Shown piece after piece: positions 55,850 through 64,000 of a DNA stretch of 64,000 nt (its first letter is position 1; each line of letters opens with the position of its first letter). A program made the translations under genes and the position numbers. This DNA comes from Parelaphostrongylus tenuis (taxonomy: Eukaryota > Nematoda > Chromadorea > Rhabditida > Metastrongylidae): positions 1 to 64,000 of the forward strand of contig JAHQIW010000361.1 of assembly GCA_019055375.1 (NCBI GenBank). Direction: 5' to 3'. The notes under the pieces were generated by a model that saw nothing but the letters and a program-made list of their open reading frames with translations, did no database searches and was not told the DNA's origin.

Positions 55850-57360
55850 CAAGATAGCGATTCATTGAGAAATCTTGTATTCGCGAATTTGAAGTGTCTG
55901 AGTTGTTGAGTTTTAATCAGAGTCAGTACTGTGGGTAAATTTTACATTGTACGCTCATGAGAAAAGATTAAGCAGTAAACAAAAGTTGAAGTATTTACTT
56001 TATATTTTGTAGACATATGAGTTATTGAAAAATACGTTGGTAGAAAATCGTTGAGTATACTTTGTATAAATGAATTACTTTGCCTTAATCCGCTTATTGA
56101 CTTTATTAATTGACTCGGTCTTAAAATATGTTTACCTAATCAGATTCGACAACTATACTTCCCTCATTTCTACATGTTTGTTAATGAAATCTACTTATAC
56201 ATTTTCTTTTATACCGAGAAGAAGAGAAAATTTGGCAGCATAAACGGATTTTCTACAAAACGCGCCCAGTTGTCAATAAAGGAGTTTTAGTCGCTGTGAT
56301 GCGACTTATTCAATGATGGTGATTTCATCGGTAGCCGACCTTAAAAAAATCCTACTTGTAAAGCAGTTTTTGTAAGTGGAATCCATTACATATGTAGTAA
56401 TTGTGGAACCATACATTACAAGTTAAGATGGTTGTAACTTAGCATAATTGATAAGAGGAAAATTCCACTGTAAAAAGCTTTCAGCGAGTACGGACCTCAG
56501 TAAAAAGCTTCGAAAGTGCTTAAAAGACTCAGAATGAGTGATATATGATGTTTCAATGTTTATACAAGGACGGCGATCTATTGAGCGCGGATGGATATAA
56601 TCCATGTTAAGCTGCTGTCCACTTGCTGATGCACAGTGCAACAAGGTGACCTTCAAACATTTTTGCTCGCTGCCGAAAACGATGTAAGGAATAGAGTTCA
56701 GCTCTCAGGAGTAGAGATTAGCTCAGTCAATATCTGGATAAGCAAACTATTGAACTTTGTGTGTGCGCTGCGTGTGCTTTGAGTAAAGAAGTAAGAATCC
56801 TTGAAACTAGCCGATGCAACTTCAATTGTCCTGGTTTTATGTGCACTTTATCCACATTTTCAAAACGTGAATCGCATGTCGAGTTTATCAGAAGAAAATG
56901 AATTTATTGCGTTGTTAACCAGTAATACTGATGATAATCGTTTCTTTCATATAACTTTTTCAGCTTAAGACTTCACATATGATAGTAAGAGTCATCAGTT
57001 GACAGTGAGACACTAAAATAATTTTTATCTTGTGTAAGATAAATTGTAGACTACAATCAAGAAACAATCATTGGCACGGTGTGGGGTTTTCATCAATTTT
57101 CACTTTTTCTGGTATCGTAATGCCTCCAACAAAAGCACTGATACTTTCTTAGTACTTTGAAGGGATTTCTGGGTACTTTTTGGAAATATGATGACGCATT
57201 GCCAAAGATCATACGAAATGCCTTGTGTGTTTTAGACAGATATATCCACACCAACTCTTTAAGCACCTCTAAGTCATAAAGTCAGACATAGCTATTTTTT
57301 TCTTTCTGTCCTCTTTCGCAATCTAGCTCTTCCGACTGTTGTGCGTTTATTTCAACCTTT
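55850..57360. other. No recognised gene
   Basis: AT-rich spacer. The frame 56423-56656 (-) has no recognised domain. Nothing supported. Confidence 0.4.
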
Positions 57361-57411
57361 AAAGCATAAAATTTCTAAGCATGCAAGTGGTCTGTTATGG
57401 CCGCTTATACA

Positions 57412-57454
57412 GTGCAATAGACGTGTTTCGGCGTTGCGGCCTCGTCAGTTGCAC
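57412..57454 (-). ncRNA. Hammerhead ribozyme with stem I, best complete example
   Basis: On the minus strand: GTGCAA (57454-57449), CTGACGA (57448-57442), GGC-CGCAAC-GCC (stem II), GAAAC (57429-57425), ACGTCTA, TTGCAC (57417-57412). GTGCAA and TTGCAC pair perfectly as a 6-bp stem I, and the predicted cleavage would follow the CUA just before TTGCAC. All core residues are present. Type I with a minimal stem III. Activity is predicted from the motif only. Confidence 0.7.
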
Positions 57455-57649
57455 GGTGCCTTTCGTCTGCGCCATTTCCTTTCTGGGGGAACTCTTTAAT
57501 GTGGAGGAGTCGGCGACGAACGTTTTTCACGGCGCCGATAAGTGATAATTAACCGAAGAGGCAGTGTTTTACACTTGATTGCTCTTGCCTAATATCGTCA
57601 AGTATATCATAGCTTTTGTTTCGAGTGATATGATACAATGGAAATTCAT

Positions 57650-58050
57650 TTATTTGACCGCCTCTTAAGGTGGTATGATCTTACAATAAACCAATAATAC
57701 ACAGTGGTGTACAAGTACATTTGCGTCAGCCGGTGTTCGAACCCAGATCTCACTCTTTCAGGGAGCGCGTGCTAAACCGTTGCACCACAGACGCTCGTTT
57801 TGCACAGCGCTCTTTCTACACTACAACCGTTATCTATCAACAGCCAACCGACTACGGTCTGGCGTAGGCAGTCACCTATAGCCTGAAAAAGAGGTGTGGA
57901 AAAAGGGCGTTGGTAAAGCAACGGTTCAGCACGCTCTCCTGAAAAAGAGTGAAATTTGGATTCGAATCCCGGCTGACGTAAGTGTTTTGCACACCACTCT
58001 ACATTATTAATATGATCGCATTATTGGTATGATACATTTAACTATACCAG
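57650..58050. mobile_element. Palindromic tRNA-like element, copy 4
   Basis: Left terminus GGTGGTATGATCTTACAATA, left arm TTTGCGTCAGCCGGTGTTCG with AACCCAGATCTCACTCTTTC, spacer CTTTCTACACTACAACCG. Right arm GCGTTGGTAAAGCAACGG, GATTCGAATCCCGGCTGACG, TTTTGCACACCACTC, and an inverse right terminus ATATGATCGCATTATTGG. Both B boxes are recognisable. Inserted in the centre of the foldback-hammerhead element. Confidence 0.75.
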
Positions 58051-58184
58051 TTAAGAGCAATAGGGTGTAAGACACTGCCCGTTCGGTGTTGTTATCACTT
58101 GTCAGCTCGTGTAAAACGTTCCTCGTTGACTCCTCTATGGAAGAGGATCCTATCCCAAAAGGGAATGACTCAAACGAAAGGTAT

Positions 58185-58232
58185 CGTGCAACTGACGAGA
58201 TTGCAAGGCCGAAACACGTGTATTACACTGTA
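58185..58232 (+). ncRNA. Hammerhead ribozyme core, right arm
   Basis: GTGCAA (58186-58191), CTGACGA (58192-58198), GATT-GCAA-GGCC (weakened stem II), GAAAC (58211-58215), ACGTGTA, TTACAC. The core is intact; stem I has one mismatch and stem II has G-U and A-C pairs, so it is probably weaker than the left-arm ribozyme. Confidence 0.55.
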
Positions 58233-58499
58233 TAAGTGGTCATAACAGATCACATGCATAGCCTGAGAGGAAAGGTATGATATATTATGTCTTAATAAAA
58301 AATCGCCGCGTTTTCCAGATGGCAAGCTTCTCGCTCCCTCCGTTGCATGTTCGCACAGAGAACATTGCAGTAGCAGCGATAATGGCTGTGGTGAGTCAAA
58401 TTCTGTTCTTCTAGAAATTTATGAAAGTAAAAAGTTCCACGGAAATTCTGCTATATTGCTGATTTTTGCGATTCATTACCGTCATCCGGAAAGAAATGA

Positions 58500-58660
58500 A
58501 AAACTGATCCCATTCGCTGAACAAAATTTTCATAGGAGTGCTAGTAGTCATTCGAAAGCTTAAATCGCTGGTTACAGCTACACATGGGCGTTCTTGGTCC
58601 TTTTATAACGCTCTCACTTCAAAATTAATTCAATTTCACGCCTGCCGCACATCATCATTT
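58500..58660. repeat. Repeat R4, left arm of copy 3
   Basis: GGAGTGCTAGTAGTCATTCG, AGCTTAAATCGCTGGTTACA, CTTTTATAACGCTC, TTTTTACCACGCG. Its right arm is at 60180-60620; a SINE and an RTE lie between. Confidence 0.6.
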
Positions 58661-58684
58661 TTACCACGCGTATAACTAACTAAA

Positions 58685-58940
58685 AGAGTGCATGTGGTGC
58701 AGTGGTTAGAGTGCATCGCACACGAGGTCAATGGTGCGATCTCGCGCTTCTTTCTTGGTCGATAAATTGGTAATAGACACGTCTTAGACTTGTCTGGGAG
58801 GACAAGCAGCACTAACTCGGTACAGTGGGAGGTTACCGCAATCCAATGTAAAGGCCATTCATTCAATCACCTTGAACGAAGTTAAAAGATGAATGCATGC
58901 CGCATCCTTCAGAGAATGATTCACGCCGAGAGCTTTATCA
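58685..58940 (+). repeat. tRNA-headed SINE, family B, copy 4 (reference copy)
   Basis: Head ATGTGGTGCAGTGGTTAGAG, block CACACGAGGTCAATGGTGCG, block GACTTGTCTGGGAGGACAAG, tail TTCATTCAATCACCTTGAAC, end CACGCCGAGAGC. It matches 2563-2853 along its whole length on the opposite strand. The minus-strand frame 58636-58866 is its shadow. Confidence 0.65.
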
Positions 58941-59134
58941 TTTTATAACTCGCTGGAAGCGAAAAGCCTTTGAACGTGTAGAGAAGGTCACGTAGTGTTT
59001 GAGACGCTCGCTTTAAATAACGTTTTCTTTTGAAGCGGAGAAAAAATTGCCGATCAAAAACACGTTGCACCACACAAGTCGAACTTGTTAGGGCATCGAT
59101 CAATCGCCTCGACCCCTGGCCAATAGATGGGCTG

Positions 59135-60175
59135 ATCACCTGTATCACCTGTCGTCCCGTTGATCGTCGAGTGACTCGAGCGGGTACCAGCAACTCTTCC
59201 ATTTTTCCCTATCGCGTGCAAGAGTAGCCCAGTGGGTCCTCCTTGCTCTAGGAATTCGCTGAGCATCATATCTTTCTTCCATCGCTTTCGTGAAGAAATC
59301 GGACCAACGGGTCAGTGGTCTTCCTTTAGAGCGCTTGACGTCCCGAGGAATCCAGTCGGTAACGGCTCTCGTCCATCGGTTGTCGTTGAAGCGCATCACG
59401 TGTCCGGCCCACCTTATTTTCGATATCCTGGCATGTAGAACGGCGTCTCTGATTTTCGATCGTTGACGTAGGTCGGAAGTTCGGATCCTTTGTCTCATTT
59501 GCGAAATACGAGATACTCCTAGCATCGACCTTTCGACTGCGCGTTCGATAACGGCAAGTGATCTTTCATCCTGCTTACGTAGCGACCAGGTTTCTGCTGC
59601 ATACGTTAAGGCGGGATAATTGTCGAGTCGAAAAGGTGGGCACGGAGTCGGATGTTCTTTGTCCTCTTCACTACATCTTCGATGCTCTTAAACGTTCCCC
59701 AAGCCGCTCGTTTCCTCCTGCTCAACTCTGGGGCTAGGTCGTTCATCATGTTGATTTCACGACCTAAATAGATGTAACTGGAGCATTCGGAAATTGTCGT
59801 TCCGTTGAGCGTGAATGGGGCATTAGAAACCCATCCGTTCCTCATGAACATTGTTTTCGTTAGATTCAGTTGAAGACCGATCTTTCCACAGGCGTTATCG
59901 AAATCAGTCAACATTCGTTCCGCTTGGCTGATGTTTGGTGTTATGAGAACGATATCGTCAGCAAAGCGAAGATGGTTTAATTATCGACCGTCAATTTTCA
60001 CTCCCATTTCGTCCCATTCTAATGTTCGCATGACGTTTTGTAGGGTGGCAGTGAATAGTTTTGGCGATATTGTATCGCCTTGTCGAACCCCTCTTCTTAC
60101 GTCAATGGTGATATTGTTGTAGAATGGAGATATTCTGGTCGTGAAATCTTTATAAAGCTCACGAAGGAATGAAAA
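59135..60175 (-). mobile_element. RTE-type LINE copy D, 5'-truncated
   Basis: Minus strand from 60175: FLRELYKDFTTRISPFYNNI, GVRQGDTISPKLFTATLQ, a TAA in place of a codon just before LNHLRFADDIVLITP, then KIGLQLNLTKTMFMRNG, GREINMMNDLAPELSRRKRA, LRAHLFDSTIIPP, and the open stretch 59525-59145 with SKIRWAGHVMRFNDNRWT, KRSKGRPLTRWSDFF and RARRTHWATLARDREKW, ending SLDDQRDDR. The catalytic YADD-type motif is present as FADD. 5' truncation at 60175 fits incomplete reverse transcription. Confidence 0.9.
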
Positions 60176-60179
60176 CGAT

Positions 60180-60620
60180 CTTTTTAGAAAAAAGCACAGC
60201 GTTGGGATCATCAAATTTACGCTTTCGAACGATTACTTAGAATTTTTAGAGAGCTCTGTCCGGCGAGTTGTAAAAGACAAATGTTTTTTTTTTCTCCCAG
60301 AAGATCTGTCCCAAAAAGCAAACACATTTTTGAGATCTTCGAGAGTTGTAATATCGAACAAGTGATACCACTCTAAAAACGGTTTGGACCCAGCGGAATA
60401 TAAGCGAGACAATAAAAAAGCGCGGTCGTTTGAACAACAAATTTATTTTAGATTTTTCAGCGCTATGAAATGGTGTTTTGAAAAGCGGCCACGTACGGCT
60501 CTACCAAGCCTAAGCTTTTGAATGATTACTAATACTCCTGTAGGAACTCATCCAGCGAATGAGATGGTTTTTTCATTTGCTGTTGGATAGCAGAAAAGGA
60601 CCTTTTTTTTTGAACCGATG
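60180..60620. repeat. Repeat R4, right arm of copy 3
   Basis: GCACAGCGTTGGGATCATC, ACGCTTTCGAACGATTACTT, CAGCGCTATGAAATGGTG, TTTTGAATGATTACTAATAC, TCCAGCGAATGAGATGG. The same blocks in the same order appear at 55470-55800. Confidence 0.6.
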
Positions 60621-60624
60621 GTTT

Positions 60625-61535
60625 GTCACTTGCTATACTTTGATGTTATTAATCTAAACTATCCTACGAGCTGTACTTTTTGAATCTTGAGCAAAATTGG
60701 TGTTCCTTCTTCTAAAATGTTGGCTGAAGTCTCGTCAATTTCGCCTTCCTTCGGACCTAGGAGTGCTTTACGATGCCATTTCTTAATTCCAGTTAAAATT
60801 ATTTTATATCCAGTGAAAATGGTCTCAGAATCCAATCCAAATGTCAGCTCATTGAAGAATCATTGATGTGCTGTCACATGCTGAGATTAATAAACTTCAC
60901 AAACTGAAAAGAAATCTAATCTCAGGCTTATACTCCAGTTTATGTAAGATTCTCATATTATAAGGTGTGACAACACACCGGCGACCTTCTTCATGTGATA
61001 AATTGAACGGTGGGATTTCTCTGATGGGTAGACATTTGAATTGGTTTCCGAAACAGGTTTTCTAGATGTAGAAGATGTTACTTGATCATTTAGATAGATA
61101 TTTTACAGCACATTAATGCTTTGAGGAGATCGAAGTTGCCGAAAAGGCACTCAATAATTTGTATGAAGATATACCAACATCACGCACAAGCTTCAAAAAA
61201 GGGTTGCTCCTTGAAGAGTTTATAGTGCTGAATTTATGTATTACTCTAATCTACATCTCTGATGAAGACCCTTTCATTGTATAGGATATGTTTGACATTA
61301 GTTACATTTGCGTATGCATCCGGATGCACCAGCCTGTTTTCCACTGAATAAATCTATGAGCTTCAAAGGATGCCATTTCGATTAGCAATGCTTAGTCCCT
61401 TGAGGTGTTCAAAGAGCAGGATGATGTTTCCCACTAATTTTTTGACAATCTCTAATGAGAAACTGTATTCGGCTATAGATCCTATAAAAAGGTGTGTTAG
61501 TTAATTTAAGGTAGAGATATGACGAAACTCATGGA
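60625..61535. other. No recognised gene
   Basis: AT-rich DNA upstream of srx copy 2. An N-terminal exon of the receptor would be expected here on the plus strand but I could not identify it. Confidence 0.35.
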
Positions 61536-61541
61536 TTTCAG

Positions 61542-63358
61542 GTAGGAGTGCTTGGTCTAGTCTCCAACGGTTCTGCCATGTTAACCGTTCGATACAATCC
61601 AGCATTGCAGAATTCTTTTGGTCTATTGTGTCTATTACACAGTATAGCCAGTTTCTGTTCGAATACGTCCTCTGGTTCACTCCGATCATTTTGCTGTAAA
61701 TTTTTTCCGCCTTCTGGATCACCATTGAGGTAATTAGTTGTAATACGCGTGGATCAAAACTTTGACAATTAAAACAGCAGCCACGGTTTCGCTCACTGCT
61801 TTGCTCTCAAATATTAGTAAACATGACGGGCGATTATAGGTATTAACCTATAGACATACTACGCATTTGAACATAGAATAGACACCTTCATCATGATGCC
61901 TTGATGGCCTACCAAATAATGTAATCAGGAGTTATAGTTCCACTGTAAATCGTACCTTTGTAAGGGTTTCATCGCTGCAGCAAGTAATGAGTTTTTACCA
62001 AATGAGGTGGCTTATGAATATAACTGAAGTGTTCAGCTTGTTCATAATGCTAATTCCAAAAATTGAATGCATATTTTAGTTGCGAAACTGACCAGTGTGC
62101 AACAAATCATGTTATATAGTAGCAGGTTATTGCTCTTTCGCAGACGTCAAAAATCACTCGAAACTCATTTTCGGGTTTATCGAGAAATATGATGAAACCT
62201 TTGCCATTAGTGCGAGGAGCAGTGGAAAGTGATCAAGTTTATCCAGATAAAACCATTCTTTCGGAAGGTCTATGTCGCTGAATATCTGATTTTCAATGTC
62301 CGGAAAACTGCGCATAGCAATATGAGCGAAATAAGAAGAAATATGATTTAGTTGGAAAAATTAACAAAAAATTTGGCTATTTCAAATAATTGAATGAAGA
62401 ACTCTTTTTCATTTTCAGTGAAAGTGAGCTACCGACCGAAGTGATAAACAAACTGCTAGGCATGGTGAATATCGTTCTCTGGCATGCATGTGTCTATTCT
62501 CACCTCGCCATTTCCTTGAACAGGGTTATCGCCATTACATTTCCTCTACAAGCTTCCAACTTATTAACACTAAGAAAACCTCCTACGTTGTTCTGACTTG
62601 CTGGATTCTGAGTTTCTTTCATACAGTGCCATATTTCTGCAGTGTACAATAAGAAACGCGCATATTGTACTCCATTCACATATTTCCTTGTAAGATAATA
62701 AGTTAAATAAGAAGCACTAGTTGTTGATCAATCAATTAAGAGTAGTACACGAATTCGACTCCCCTAAGTATTAGCGAATAATTAACTGGAGGATACTTTC
62801 GAACACCAACCAATATCGGCGTTTTTCATCATATCTGATAAGTTTGGCAACATTTGTTGACTCCGAAGGGATAAAGTGCTTCTGTCATTTTTGGTGCCAA
62901 AAGAAAATTGTATGCGCCCTCAAGACCATCTTCATAAACTGCACTACATACCCTTTTTGTTTCACTACTGACGTGATAAATATATCGCCATGTCGAGTGA
63001 GTGAGCGTTTTCCACAAAAACCAAATAGACTGCATGCAGCTAAATCTATAAGAAACCACGCCAGGAAAGTTAATGCTCTCAAAACATGGTATATGCGTTG
63101 CTCGACTCCAAACATATTATACGTTGATGCTTATTCAACTTTCTGGATAACTTGGCTTAAAATTGAATGCTGACTTTCTTTTAAGCCGAGAGTTGCTTTC
63201 TGTTCCTTGATACAACGAAGTGGACATGGATGATTTCTGGCACAGCATGCGATCATACGGTATCCGTCTCCATCGATTTCTGCACTATTCTAGCCGTCGT
63301 GATTTTGGTCTTTATTCTCAACTGTACGACGTTGATCAGTTTGAGATTCAAACACAAG
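61542..63358 (+). pseudogene. srx-type serpentine chemoreceptor, broken copy 2
   Basis: Paralogue of the minus-strand locus at 37589. Exon 61542-61695 (154 nt): VLGLVSNGSAMLTVRYNPAL, NSFGLLCLLHSIA, then after a 7-nt deletion the frame continues as VLWFTPIILL. Exon 62419-62641 (223 nt): ESELPTEVINKLLGMVNIVL, HACVYSHLAISLNRVIAITF; a 1-nt deletion in TM4 shifts the frame, which continues TSYVVLTCWILSFFHTVPYF. Exon 63186-63358 (173 nt): DFCTILAVVILVFILNCTTL, ISLRFKHK (TM5). Acceptors TTTCAG, TTTTCAG and TTTTAAG and donors GTAAAT, GTGTAC and GTTAAT sit exactly where the paralogue has them. Two independent indels make it a likely pseudogene. TM6-7 exons are not visible before an RTE remnant begins. 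Confidence 0.8.
62885..63115 (-). other. Antisense open frame with a membrane-like segment
   Basis: In the last intron of srx copy 2, a minus-strand frame reads RALTFLAWFLIDLAACSLFG, GKRSLTRHGDIFITSVV, MVLRAHTIFFWHQK. The first segment is hydrophobic enough for a membrane helix. No family recognised; it may be an exon remnant of a nested gene or chance. Confidence 0.15.
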
Positions 63359-63424
63359 GTTAATGCGAAATAAGATGATCATGTCCCGTTATATAAACTG
63401 TTATTGCCGTGTGACTCGCTTATT

Positions 63425-64000
63425 TGCGAGCGAGTAAATTTTGCACTTTTCTTTGCCCTGTAGAAGAGTAATTCGGTGAGTACGCTTGCTCGAAGAACCT
63501 AGTGAGAAGCATACCATCTCTCCAGGATCTTGGATAATAACTCTGGGCATCAGATCGGCTGCGCTCCTGCTACACATTTATATGCTAAGGAATAAGTCGA
63601 CAACGGTTTCATTTCCCGTTTCATTTAACTGAATATACCCCTAACCCTATATGTTTCTCGAAAAATTTGGCCGCACGACTTCGTCTCTGTTTTTGATCGC
63701 TGCCGTAGATTACAACATCTTATTCCCTCACTCACTTTTCTCTTATGGGATACTTTCAGCATCATGGACGGCCACCCGTTCTATAACATAGAGATGTCCT
63801 TTCTTATGCATAAGTATCTAAGACATTCTCCAGAAATACCATACGGTAACAAATTCTGTGGAATCGAAAAATGTGCACGACGTGTTCTTAATTCTATTTC
63901 ATGCGCCGCCAATTTTATAATGCTCCCTATATGCCCTGTTTATCTTTGGGCTTGTTCGCTCATCACGTCCACTTCCGGCACGCACATGGACGGAATATTT
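63425..64000 (-). mobile_element. RTE-type LINE copy E, old remnant at the window edge
   Basis: Diverged match in order to the C-terminal part of copy D: a TTTGCACTTTTCTTTGCCC block, GTAGAAGAGTAATTCGGTGA, CTTCGTCTCTGTTTTTGATC, GGGATACTTTCAGCATC, GTGCACGACGTGTTCTTAA, each with a counterpart between 59180 and 59670. No long frame survives. Confidence 0.55.

Larger units (their letters stand above)
57365..58285. mobile_element. Foldback-hammerhead element, both arms with ribozyme core, interrupted
   Basis: Arms at about 57370-57560 and 58085-58280 are inverted copies along their length (an ATGCAAGTGGTCTGTTATGG block, CAGTGCAATAG, ACGTGTTTCG, CTCGTCAGTTGCACG, CCTTTCGT, AAGTGATAA, each with an inverted partner). 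Both arms retain CTGACGA and GAAAC with outward polarity. The centre (57640-58060) is occupied by a tRNA-like palindrome, a nested insertion. No open frame of note. Confidence 0.8.

Noticed and set aside
58636..58866. 76-codon minus-strand frame
   Set aside because: Falls wholly inside the family B SINE and has no counterpart in the other copies.

Overview
The window looks like nuclear DNA of a parasitic nematode, most likely a strongylid (hookworm-like). The evidence is two divergent srx-type chemoreceptor loci, a spliced linker-histone H1 gene with nematode-style TTTCAG/TTTTAG acceptors, RTE-type LINEs and Penelope-like (GIY-YIG) retroelements of the kind common in such genomes, and long AT-rich non-coding stretches. 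There are no prokaryotic operons, phage genes or CRISPR arrays. No species can be proved from the sequence alone.

Only three host loci are convincing. (1) A histone H1 gene on the minus strand at 22991-25174 has four exons and an intact globular domain, with one reading-frame break in the C-terminal tail and a second suspected in exon 1. (2) An srx-type 7TM receptor lies on the minus strand at 37589-42408. (3) Its paralogue lies on the plus strand at 61542-63358. The two receptor loci share three exons with the same splice phases (161/154, 224/223 and 173/173 nt), but each is broken: an in-frame stop in the first, deletions of 7 and 1 nt in the second.

Most of the rest is mobile DNA. Five RTE LINE fragments lie at 4265-6890, 8440-9130, 44830-47440, 59135-60175 and 63425-64000. 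Penelope-like fragments carry GIY-YIG domains (10.9-11.6 kb, 14.2-15.05 kb) or only 3' ends (38.5-39.0, 39.5-39.7, 33.5, 26.7 kb). Two mariner copies lie at 29.2-30.0 and 48.4-49.15 kb. Several families have tRNA-like heads. A striking class of palindromic (foldback) elements recurs: one carries hammerhead-ribozyme cores pointing outward in both arms (18.6-19.0, 54.8-55.0, 57.4-58.3 kb and weaker copies), and another carries head-to-head tRNA-like arms (4.6, 16.4, 28.7, 57.7 kb and partial copies). Nesting is clear: a tRNA-like palindrome sits inside an RTE with a 10-bp target duplication at 4.6-4.9 kb, a hairpin sits inside another RTE with its own duplication at 8.55 kb, and an RTE plus a SINE sit inside a third repeat at 58.5-60.6 kb.

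The best candidate for an undescribed system is the foldback family with hammerhead cores in both arms. It differs from described retrozymes, whose hammerheads are in direct orientation, and from Penelope hammerheads, which lie in terminal repeats. A segment at 49.3-53.5 kb is an old tandem duplication. The stretches listed as 'no feature' showed nothing I could support.
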